Assembly (NCBI RefSeq): GCF_022259695.1
Contig: NZ_CP092099.1
Location: forward strand, 232,471-296,470
Source of the DNA: Flaviramulus sp. BrNp1-15
Lineage (GTDB): Bacteria; Bacteroidota; Bacteroidia; Flavobacteriales; Flavobacteriaceae
DNA length: 64,000 nucleotides
Reading direction: 5' to 3'
Numbering within the stretch: the stretch's first letter is position 1; every line of letters starts with the position of its first letter. Made by a program: the position numbers and the translations under genes. Below, piece by piece: positions 16,087 through 23,505 of the stretch. The notes under the pieces were generated by a model. That model made no database searches. It was given only the letters and a program-made list of their open reading frames with translations, and was not told where the DNA came from.

Positions 16087-16602
16087 ATGAGTGTTATAGA
16101 TATTGTTTTAGGGGCTTTAATTTTATTTGGACTAGTTCGTGGTTTAATGAAAGGGCTTTTTGTTGAAGTTGCATCATTAATTGCTCTTGTTGCAGGTGTT
16201 TATGGTGCCATACATTTTAGCAATTTTGCCGCTGAGTTTTTACAAAATAAAACAGAATGGAACGAGAAAACCATTAATATTACTGCTTTTGCTATAACCT
16301 TTGTAATCATAGTTTTGGCCATAGGACTTGCAGGAAAAGCATTAACCAAATTAGCAGATTTTGCTGCTCTAGGAATAATAAATAAATTACTTGGCGCTGC
16401 CTTTGGTGCTTTAAAAATTGCACTTATTTTGAGTGTAGTTTTAAATATTTTTGATAAAATGAATAGTACCATTACGTTTATTGATGAAGGAAATATAGAA
16501 GAATCTGCACTCTACAAACCTGTAAAATCTTTAGTACCTACAATATTTCCAAATCTTTTAACTTCTAAAGAAGATAATCCTCCCTCTGAAAACGAAGCAT
16601 AA
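16087..16602 (+). CDS. cvpA: CvpA-family inner-membrane protein
   Basis: A 171-residue protein with four predicted membrane helices and the family start IDIVLGALILFGLVRGLMKG, which carries the conserved Arg-Gly. The second helix (EVASLIALVAGVYGAIHFSN) and the AGKALTKLADFAALGIINKL block are also typical. CvpA proteins were first linked to colicin V production; their general role is envelope or cell-surface related and not well defined. It is convergent with the SulP gene, 7 bases apart, with no terminator visible between. Confidence 0.85.
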   Translation: MSVIDIVLGALILFGLVRGLMKGLFVEVASLIALVAGVYGAIHFSNFAAEFLQNKTEWNEKTINITAFAITFVIIVLAIGLAGKALTKLADFAALGIINKLLGAAFGALKIALILSVVLNIFDKMNSTITFIDEGNIEESALYKPVKSLVPTIFPNLLTSKEDNPPSENEA

Positions 16603-16609
16603 CTAAATA

Positions 16610-18472
16610 TTAATAAATATCCTTTACATTGTCCTTAACCCACATTAAACATTCTTTAAATGTTTCGAAGATATGTTCTCTAGGTATTAAATCTGGTATA
16701 ATATCTATACGTTCCATCATATATTTGGGTTGATCTAAGAGGCCTACAAAAAGTACTTCAATATTCTTATTACTGAGGTCTTGTAGCACATCTTCCATAG
16801 CATATAATCCAGATTGATCCATATATTGCATTCTGCCTAAACGTATAATAACCGTAGTTGCTGTATCTGGAATTTGTTTTGACAATGCCTGAAAATCACT
16901 TGTAGACCCAAAAAATAGAGGTCCTTTAATGTGTTTTATAAACACTTCTTCTTTTAGATTATCTGGAAATCCTATTTCATCTTTCCAAGCTTCTTCTTTT
17001 AATGCTTTAACATCTGAACGTTCGGCAGTTAAATCTCCTATTTTCTTCATAAACATTAATGAAGCAATCACCAATCCAATACCAACAGCGTACACAAGGT
17101 TCCAGAACGTTGACAACCCAAGAACAGTAAGCATTATTACTACTTCCATACTAAATTTTAAAGGCCCTATCTTAACATCTTTAGGCAAGTAAGGTATTGC
17201 TTTTAAGCCTTTATAATCCATAACACCAATACCTACTGTAATTAAGATTCCTGCTAACACTGCAGCCGGTATTTTAGATGCTAAAGGTGCTAATGCAAGT
17301 AAAATTATAAAAAGTAAAACACCTGCAATCATACCTGATAATCTGGTTTTACCACCAGAATTAATATTTACTACTGTTCTAATAGTTGCTCCTGCTCCCG
17401 GTATTCCACCAAATAGTGATGCAATACTATTTCCTATTCCTTGTCCTACTAATTCTTTATTAGGCTTATGTTTAGTTTTAGTCATATTATCTGCCACAAC
17501 ACTAGTTAGTAAGGAGTCTATTGCTCCTAAAAGCGATAGCGTTAATGCTGTAAAAACATAAGGCGTAATACTTCCTAAGCTAAACTGAGTGAAAATTTCA
17601 GTCTTTAATTCTGGTAAGCCTTGTGGTATTTCTGGAATTGGTCTATAATCTAATCCTGCTAAAATTGCAACAGCAGACATAACAATAAGTGCTACAAGGG
17701 TACTTGGTATTTTAGTTGTTATCCGCTTGAAACCATAAATAATAAAAATAGTTCCTAAGGCTAGGATAATTTCTAGCCAATTAATATTTTGTAAAGCACG
17801 AGGTAATACTTTTAAAGCCCCTATAACACCTGATGCATCTTTACCCGCAAGTGTAGTAGATTCTTTTAAAATGTCTGCCTCTGTTACTTTTTCGGCTCTA
17901 TTGATAGTTTCTTTAAAATCTTCTAAAACCAAAATACCTTCTCCTGCTTCTTCTTTTAAAATGTTTTCTAGAATAACTTCCTCTGCTTGTGGTTTAAATT
18001 GGTTTACATAATCCATATCCTCTTTAGGGTAGTAACCTAACATTGGTAAAATTTGAGTAACCAAGATAATTACACCGATTGCAGTCATGAATCCAGAAAC
18101 CACTGGGTATGGTATATAACGAATATATTTACCTAGACCTATAAGACCTAAACCTATTTGTATTAACCCTGCTAAAAGAAAGACTGTTAAAATGGCTGGT
18201 AGAGCTTTTTCAACACTGCCATCGTTAGCTGCAATTATTCCCGCAATAATTACCATACTTACTGCTGTCATTGGAGCAGTAGGACCAGATATTTGGGTAT
18301 TAGTACCTCCAAAAAGCGCAGCGAAAAAACTAATAAAAATAGCACCATATAATCCGGCACTTGGTCCTAATCCAGAAGATACACCAAATGCTAATGCCAA
18401 TGGTAATGCTACAATACCTGCAGTAATACCACCAAAAGCATCACCTTTTATATTTGAAAAAAAATTTTTCAT
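16610..18472 (-). CDS. SulP/SLC26-family anion transporter with STAS domain (620 aa)
   Basis: Inner-membrane transporter: a start typical of SulP proteins (DAFGGITAGIVALPLALAFG), about 12-14 membrane segments (ISGPTAPMTAVSMV, YPVVSGFMTAIGVIILVTQI, ELVGQGIGNSIASLFGGIPG) and a C-terminal STAS domain (about residues 500-610, VTTVIIRLGRMQYMDQSGL-like strand-helix pattern). An unusually long hydrophilic insert (about residues 150-232, Glu/Lys-rich) lies between two membrane segments. It is the last gene of the SulP-Usp-carbonic anhydrase-DUF2490-SulP series but is separated by a terminator at 18515. Bicarbonate or sulfate is the likely substrate; the carbonic anhydrase neighbour favours bicarbonate. 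Confidence 0.87.
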   Translation of the reverse strand: MKNFFSNIKGDAFGGITAGIVALPLALAFGVSSGLGPSAGLYGAIFISFFAALFGGTNTQISGPTAPMTAVSMVIIAGIIAANDGSVEKALPAILTVFLLAGLIQIGLGLIGLGKYIRYIPYPVVSGFMTAIGVIILVTQILPMLGYYPKEDMDYVNQFKPQAEEVILENILKEEAGEGILVLEDFKETINRAEKVTEADILKESTTLAGKDASGVIGALKVLPRALQNINWLEIILALGTIFIIYGFKRITTKIPSTLVALIVMSAVAILAGLDYRPIPEIPQGLPELKTEIFTQFSLGSITPYVFTALTLSLLGAIDSLLTSVVADNMTKTKHKPNKELVGQGIGNSIASLFGGIPGAGATIRTVVNINSGGKTRLSGMIAGVLLFIILLALAPLASKIPAAVLAGILITVGIGVMDYKGLKAIPYLPKDVKIGPLKFSMEVVIMLTVLGLSTFWNLVYAVGIGLVIASLMFMKKIGDLTAERSDVKALKEEAWKDEIGFPDNLKEEVFIKHIKGPLFFGSTSDFQALSKQIPDTATTVIIRLGRMQYMDQSGLYAMEDVLQDLSNKNIEVLFVGLLDQPKYMMERIDIIPDLIPREHIFETFKECLMWVKDNVKDIY

Positions 18473-18514
18473 ACCTGATTTATTTAGTTGTCCTAATTTA
18501 ACTCATCTTTAGCC

Positions 18515-18550
18515 AAAAAAAAAGCCATTACTGAAAAGTATAGGCTTTTT
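18515..18550 (-). terminator. Terminator between the DUF2490 gene and the downstream SulP gene
   Basis: AAAAAGCC and GGCTTTTT arms around a loop of about 16 bases, with A/T runs on both sides. Confidence 0.6.
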
Positions 18551-18567
18551 AACATTTGTTTACTATT

Positions 18568-19236
18568 TTAAAAGTTTACAAAGGTTATGAGATTAATTTG
18601 ATCTCTACCAGAAGTTTCAAAAAACTGGTTCATATAACCTGCTTCTATTCTAACATTTTTATTAATGTTGTAACCAATACCTCCATAAAGCCTGTTTCTA
18701 TCGAAAATAGATGATTTTGTGTTTAAAAATATTTCGTTGTATGCAGATAAGTAATATTTACTTTCCTGGTTTTCTTTTTTACATAAAGGCACTTTCATGC
18801 TTAAAAAATATCTAAACCTCATCTTGAAATCTTCTTCAACAAAACGCTGCTCAAATCTGTAACGATGACCTATTTGTACACTACCAATATTTTGTGTTGA
18901 TATAAATTGCTGATAAATTCTATGTTCATTTACCGAAATTTTTTCATCTGTATTACCTACATAATTTTCAGATAAAATATAGCCATAGCCTAATAAAAAA
19001 TTGTTTTTCCCTTCGTTAAATGTGTAACCCAGACCCGATCTTAAAAGCAATTGCTCTAAGTCTCCAATGGCATTATAATTTCTGTATTGCACCTCATGAT
19101 GCAAGTTCCATTTTTGATTAAATTTTTTGTTACCAAAATAAATTAACCAATTACCTAAATTACTATCTTGACTTGTTGAAAAAAATGGCAGCATCAATGT
19201 TATTATTAATGCTGCCAAATGTTTTTTGTAATTCAT
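18568..19236 (-). CDS. DUF2490 outer-membrane beta-barrel protein
   Basis: A 222-residue secreted protein. A signal peptide (about 1-22, ITLMLPFFSTSQ) precedes the DUF2490 pattern: GNWLIYFGNKKFNQKWNLHH, EVQYRNY, RSGLGYTF, NEHRIYQQFI, IGHRYRFEQRF, RFRYFLSMKVPL and a final aromatic strand ending in Phe (ITFVNF), as in outer-membrane barrels. Function unknown. It starts 9 bases after the carbonic anhydrase stop and is almost certainly cotranscribed with it, so it may be the outer-membrane part of the inorganic-carbon module. Confidence 0.82.
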   Translation of the reverse strand: MNYKKHLAALIITLMLPFFSTSQDSNLGNWLIYFGNKKFNQKWNLHHEVQYRNYNAIGDLEQLLLRSGLGYTFNEGKNNFLLGYGYILSENYVGNTDEKISVNEHRIYQQFISTQNIGSVQIGHRYRFEQRFVEEDFKMRFRYFLSMKVPLCKKENQESKYYLSAYNEIFLNTKSSIFDRNRLYGGIGYNINKNVRIEAGYMNQFFETSGRDQINLITFVNF

Positions 19237-19245
19237 TATTGCTGT

Positions 19246-19875
19246 TTATTCGTAGAACTCAACCACTCCGGTATGTATATTATACATCGCACCAATTATT
19301 TTTATTTCGCCTTTTTTCTCCATTTCTGAAAGAATTGGACTTTCTTCATGAATTCTTTCTATGGTTAACTCCACATTCTTTTTTGATACATTATCAACAA
19401 ACTCTAAATTTTTAGAATTTCTAAGATTTTCATCTTTAGGCTCAGAAACCGCGTTTACTGCAGGTGTAATTTTTTCAATAAGTTTTGTTAAATTACCCAT
19501 TTTTGCATGATCGCAAGCGCCTTTAACAGCTCCGCAACTTGTATGACCTAAAACTACAATTAGTTTTGTTCCGGCAAGCTTACAAGCAAATTCCATACTT
19601 CCAAGAATATCTTCATTTACAAAGTTTCCTGCAATTCTTACACTAAAAATGTCTCCTAAACCTTGATCGAAGACTAGTTCTGCAGACACTCTAGAATCTA
19701 TACAACTTAAAATGGTTGCAAAAGGAAATTGTCCTTCTTTAGTGTCGTTTACTTGCTCTAATAAGTTTCTGTTAGCTTTTAAATTATTTTGAAATCTTAC
19801 ATTGCCTTCTTTTAGAAACCGCAACGATTTTTCTGGAGTCATAGTTGCTTGAGTTTCTTTAGTATGTGCTTTCAT
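19246..19875 (-). CDS. can: Beta-class carbonic anhydrase
   Basis: A 209-residue zinc enzyme interconverting CO2 and bicarbonate. The zinc ligands are C58 (SCIDSRV), H111 and C114 (GHTSCGAVKG), and the catalytic dyad is D60/R62. Length and spacing are normal. No signal peptide, so it acts in the cytoplasm. It lies 24 bases after a universal stress protein gene and 9 bases before a DUF2490 gene, inside a cluster with two SulP transporters. This arrangement suggests trapping or supply of bicarbonate. Confidence 0.95.
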   Translation of the reverse strand: MKAHTKETQATMTPEKSLRFLKEGNVRFQNNLKANRNLLEQVNDTKEGQFPFATILSCIDSRVSAELVFDQGLGDIFSVRIAGNFVNEDILGSMEFACKLAGTKLIVVLGHTSCGAVKGACDHAKMGNLTKLIEKITPAVNAVSEPKDENLRNSKNLEFVDNVSKKNVELTIERIHEESPILSEMEKKGEIKIIGAMYNIHTGVVEFYE

Positions 19876-19899
19876 AATATTTTCTGTTTATGTTATTTT

Positions 19900-20706
19900 T
19901 TATTGATATTTTAGGTTTTGTTCTGTGGTTAAAAACAAAGATACATTAAGGTTATTAATAACGTTTTTTAAGTTTTTATTTGTCTTTTTAAGTTTTTTGC
20001 TTTTTCTATTTATACACAACAGATTTACGTTGTTTTTTAATAAATAGTTAGAAAGGTTTTTAAAAACATTATCATTCTCTTCAAAAACATATTCTATAGT
20101 TTTTTTATCATCAATGTTTGTTGATGTAACGTTATCTGGATTCTTAACAATTTTGAATGCCTTTAAAGGTTTTTGTGTATGCTTTATTAAATTGTCTGCG
20201 AAATGAAACGAACCATTTGCATCGTTAAACAACCCTAAAGTTAAATCATTATTTGGTTCCAAAACATTTTCTTCGCCAGAAATCATAATGGTTCCACTGT
20301 GTTGTTTAAATACATGTTTTAGAATATTATCTCCCATAACACTTAATAATTTAGATTTTCTTTTACCTAAAACTACAATGTCTGGTTGATAGCTTTCTAT
20401 ATAATTTGCTATTTCGTTCTTTACATTACCGTACCGCAATGTATAGTTTATATTAGTGTTGTAAGCCTTATTTATTGGATTTAACAAACTTTTAATTTGT
20501 TTTTTTGTTGAAAAATGCTCTTGATTTATAGTTCGCATTGCAGAGAGTTGATTTTCTTTTTTAACAACTTCTGTTGGCTTCTTAATGCATAAAAAATCTA
20601 TATCAGCATCAATTATTTTAGCAAGACTTACTGTGTTTTTTAACATAGTACTATCAGATGATTTTAAATCTGATAGTACTAATATTTTATGCTTATTGTT
20701 TTTCAT
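19900..20706 (-). CDS. Tandem universal stress protein (UspA-like)
   Basis: A 268-residue protein. The N-terminal half is a recognisable Usp domain: KILVLSDLKSSDS, NTVSLAKIIDADIDFLCI, YGNVKNEIANYIESYQPDIV, VLGKRKSKLL, and the nucleotide-loop-like segment GDNILKHVFKQHSGTIMIS. The second half (about 155-262) is a degenerate second domain without a clear ATP-binding loop. It lies 6 bases after the SulP gene and before the carbonic anhydrase gene. Usp/SulP/carbonic anhydrase neighbours occur in other bacteria and suggest a regulatory or sensor role in anion transport. Confidence 0.78.
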   Translation of the reverse strand: MKNNKHKILVLSDLKSSDSTMLKNTVSLAKIIDADIDFLCIKKPTEVVKKENQLSAMRTINQEHFSTKKQIKSLLNPINKAYNTNINYTLRYGNVKNEIANYIESYQPDIVVLGKRKSKLLSVMGDNILKHVFKQHSGTIMISGEENVLEPNNDLTLGLFNDANGSFHFADNLIKHTQKPLKAFKIVKNPDNVTSTNIDDKKTIEYVFEENDNVFKNLSNYLLKNNVNLLCINRKSKKLKKTNKNLKNVINNLNVSLFLTTEQNLKYQ

Positions 20707-20712
20707 AATGTT

Positions 20713-22305
20713 TTAACTTAAGCTTAAACTAGATTTTGGTCTTTCCCTAAAGAATTTAATAAAACTTTCAGGATTCTCTTCAACACCTCGTTTAGATACT
20801 AACTTGATATCTATATTACGTTCTTTTGCCTTAAATAGAAAATCTTCAAGAATTTCTATAATATCGTTATCTAAGTATCTTGTTTTTAAAAGATCAAGCT
20901 CTAAATAAGTGTCTCTTGGCAAGCTGTCTAACTCCTTTAAAATAGCTCCCTTGTTAAAAAAGGTAACTTCTTCTGCAAGGGTCATTTTTATTTTATGCTT
21001 ACCATTACTTTTATCTTCTATATGAAGGAAATGAGAGTTCTGGTAGCTTTTAAGTAAAATAACTATTATACCAACTCCTAAGCCCAGACCAATTCCGTAT
21101 AATAAATCGATAAATACAATTCCTAAAACAGTAACAGTAAATGGAATAAACTGTTTCCATCCTAAATCATACATTTTTTTGAATAATGATGGTTTTGCTA
21201 GTTTATATCCAACAACTAGAAGAATTGCTGCTAAAACAGATAAAGGAATCATATTTAATAATCTTGGTATTAATATTACCGAGATTAATAAAAAGAAACC
21301 GTGAATTATAGCAGACATTTTAGATTCTCCTCCAGATTGGATATTAGCAGAACTACGAACAATTACTTGTGTAATTGGCAACCCTCCAATCATTCCAGAA
21401 ATAATATTTCCTGTTCCTTGTGCTAGTAACTCTCTATTTGTTGGTGTAACATTTTTATGAGGGTCTAACTTATCAGTAGCTTCTACACATAAAAGTGTTT
21501 CTAAACTGGCTACCAACGCAATGGTAAATGCCACAACCCAAATTTCTGGATTTGTTATAACTGCAAAATTTGGAAAACTAAATTGTGCAAAAAATGAGGC
21601 AGTATCTTCTGGAACAGGAACACTCACTAAGTGAGATTCTGCTATGGCTAAAGTATCATGAGAATTTGTTAAAACATAGAAAATAATCCCAAATACTACA
21701 GCCACTAAAGGCCCTTGAATAAGCTGAAATATTTTAGCTTTCTTTGATAGCACTCTATCCCATAATATAAGAATTCCTAAACCTACAATTCCTACCAAAG
21801 CAGAACCAAGTGTAATATGGTTTATTGTATCAAATATTTCAGAAAATGTGTTTTGTCCATCTACTTGAAAAAAGGCAAAATCTCCTTCTGGATCTGGATC
21901 ATACCCAAAAAAATGTGGTATTTGTTTTAAAATAATTATAATACCAATACCAGTAAGCATGCCTTTAATAACAGATGAAGGGAAATAGTAACCAATAACC
22001 CCAGCTTTTAATACTCCAAAGATAATTTGAATAACACCTCCTAAAACAACAGCTACTAAGAAATTTTGGTAACCTCCTAAGGTTCCTATCGCAGCTAGTA
22101 CAATAGCTGCTAATCCTGCTGCAGGACCACTAACTCCAATATTAGAACCACTTAAAGCCCCTACAATTATACCTCCTACAATTCCTGCAATTAATCCTGA
22201 AAAAAGTGGCGCGCCACTTGCTAATGCAATACCTAAACATAGTGGTAATGCAACGAAAAATACGACTATACTCGCTGGTAAGTCTTTTTTAATAGTTTTA
22301 AACAT
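20713..22305 (-). CDS. SulP/SLC26-family (bicarbonate-type) transporter with STAS domain (530 aa)
   Basis: A 530-residue inner-membrane transporter with a SulP core (DLPASIVVFFVALPLCLGIALA, SGSNIGVSGPAAGLAAIV, NRELLAQGTGNIISGMIGGL, PITQVIVRSSANIQSGGES) and a short C-terminal STAS-like domain (about 430-530, TYLELDLLKTRYLDNDIIEI). The GVSGPAAGLA stretch is in the position of the anion-binding region. First gene of a tight run with Usp and carbonic anhydrase (gaps 6 and 24 bases), so bicarbonate is the best substrate guess. It is distinct in sequence from the second SulP at 16610. Its leader has a palindrome and a hairpin. Confidence 0.88.
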   Translation of the reverse strand: MFKTIKKDLPASIVVFFVALPLCLGIALASGAPLFSGLIAGIVGGIIVGALSGSNIGVSGPAAGLAAIVLAAIGTLGGYQNFLVAVVLGGVIQIIFGVLKAGVIGYYFPSSVIKGMLTGIGIIIILKQIPHFFGYDPDPEGDFAFFQVDGQNTFSEIFDTINHITLGSALVGIVGLGILILWDRVLSKKAKIFQLIQGPLVAVVFGIIFYVLTNSHDTLAIAESHLVSVPVPEDTASFFAQFSFPNFAVITNPEIWVVAFTIALVASLETLLCVEATDKLDPHKNVTPTNRELLAQGTGNIISGMIGGLPITQVIVRSSANIQSGGESKMSAIIHGFFLLISVILIPRLLNMIPLSVLAAILLVVGYKLAKPSLFKKMYDLGWKQFIPFTVTVLGIVFIDLLYGIGLGLGVGIIVILLKSYQNSHFLHIEDKSNGKHKIKMTLAEEVTFFNKGAILKELDSLPRDTYLELDLLKTRYLDNDIIEILEDFLFKAKERNIDIKLVSKRGVEENPESFIKFFRERPKSSLSLS

Positions 22306-22326
22306 AAAATAAATTCATTTACTTAT

Positions 22327-22341
22327 TGAGGGTATTCCTCA
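22327..22341 (-). promoter_or_regulatory. Leader hairpin upstream of the SulP/carbonic anhydrase operon
   Basis: TGAGG-GTATT-CCTCA forms a 5-bp stem with a 5-base loop, 22 bases before the SulP ATG, so it could lie in the 5' untranslated region. Confidence 0.3.
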
Positions 22342-22371
22342 AAAACTAATTTTTTAAAAAATTTCTTTTTT

Positions 22372-22387
22372 TGACGTTAATACGTCA
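22372..22387. promoter_or_regulatory. Perfect palindrome TGACGT-TAAT-ACGTCA, candidate operator
   Basis: Two 6-bp perfect arms around 4 bases, 67 bases upstream of the SulP start. It is the only GC-richer motif in this AT-rich gap. There is no T-run typical of a terminator on the SulP-distal side, so an operator is preferred over a terminator. Confidence 0.4.
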
Positions 22388-22401
22388 GGCCTAAAAAATT
22401 A

Positions 22402-22698
22402 TTAAATGAATTCTGGAGGTGGAGATATTAGATTTAAATGAGGTTTAGGATAGTTTTTAAAAAAATATCCTGTATGGCTTTCTTGTTCATTAGAAAAAAA
22501 ACAAGATTCTATCGTATTTAAGTGATAAACTAAAACTTCTACATCCTTATTTTTATCAATACCTTTTTCCTCTTCTTCAGATGAAGTATAAAATACCGAA
22601 ATATCAACAGAGTCATCTATAATAGAAATTACCGTTGGGGCTACCAAAAACATCATAAAAATGACTGATAATATTATAGAAGTTAGGCTTTTTGGCAT
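22402..22698 (-). CDS. Small secreted or membrane-anchored protein with SPPPEFI tail
   Basis: A 98-residue protein with an N-terminal hydrophobic segment (about 7-27, SIILSVIFMMFLVAPTVISI). An acidic spacer (SSEEEEKGIDKNKDVEV) and a Pro-rich end (NYPKPHLNLISPPPEFI) follow. I recall small Bacteroidota proteins with this proline-glutamate tail encoded before inner-membrane transporters, but cannot name a family. It lies 47 bases after batE and 96 bases before the SulP gene, all on the same strand. Base composition and ATG context look normal, so I take it as a real gene of unknown function. Confidence 0.6.
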   Translation of the reverse strand: MPKSLTSIILSVIFMMFLVAPTVISIIDDSVDISVFYTSSEEEEKGIDKNKDVEVLVYHLNTIESCFFSNEQESHTGYFFKNYPKPHLNLISPPPEFI

Positions 22699-22745
22699 TT
22701 TTTATAAAAAATAAGTTACAAATATATTGTATTGTTTAAGAATAA

Positions 22746-23504
22746 TCAAAAATCTTTCAACATTTTAATATCTTCTGTTATTAACCATCCTGTTTTACCA
22801 TCTGTGAGTTTTATTTTTGACCAATCGTTGTATGTTTCTAAAACCTGTACTTTAGTTCCTTCATGCAATCTAAACGACTCTTCACTTCTTGTATTCGGGT
22901 CACTTTTTACTTTACTTTCCTGTGCAAACACTATGGCTGGATTATCTTTTTTATCTAAATTATATTTATGAAACGTAAACGCTAGAGTTAATATTAGTAA
23001 TGTTAACGCAACAACACTACCTATAAATGCTAAACGCTTTTTTAAAGTTGAATAAGAAAAATAATAGACTAAAAACAAAACAACAAAACAGAATACTAAT
23101 GCAATGGTTGTTTTAGCCCAGACATCAAAAGACATAATATGAGTTGCATTATTTAATAACTTTGAAATTCCTGCATTTGGTATCACATCAATAGCATCCA
23201 CAGTCATATTTTTAGCAAATGCCATATTATTTTTAATGTCGGCATCGTTTGGTGCTAATTTTAATGCTTTTTCATAGAAAAAAATACTGGGAGCTATATT
23301 ATTAAGTTTATAATGTGCATTAGCCAGATTAAAATATAAATCTGAGGAATGCTTACCAGTATCTAAAATAGCATTATAACCATCTATTGCTTCAGCATAT
23401 TTACCTTGGTTATACAGTGCGTTAGCCTTTTCAAAAATAGATTGATTTTGAGCAAACCCACTTAAGCTTAACAACAACGAAAATATGTATAATAACTTTT
23501 TCAT
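22746..23504 (-). CDS. batE: BatE: TPR and SH3-like protein
   Basis: A 252-residue protein. A signal peptide (about 1-18, YIFSLLLSLSGFAQ) is followed by TPR repeats (about 22-90, KANALYNQGKYAEAIDGYNA, LYFNLANAHYKLNNIAPSIF), a pair of membrane segments (about 130-185) and a C-terminal bacterial SH3 domain (EESFRLHEGTKVQVLETYND, WSKIKLTDGKTGWL). This is the layout of BatE, the last Bat (Bacteroides aerotolerance) protein. It follows batD by 1 base and closes the operon. Confidence 0.9.
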   Translation of the reverse strand: MKKLLYIFSLLLSLSGFAQNQSIFEKANALYNQGKYAEAIDGYNAILDTGKHSSDLYFNLANAHYKLNNIAPSIFFYEKALKLAPNDADIKNNMAFAKNMTVDAIDVIPNAGISKLLNNATHIMSFDVWAKTTIALVFCFVVLFLVYYFSYSTLKKRLAFIGSVVALTLLILTLAFTFHKYNLDKKDNPAIVFAQESKVKSDPNTRSEESFRLHEGTKVQVLETYNDWSKIKLTDGKTGWLITEDIKMLKDF

Positions 23505-23505
23505 C

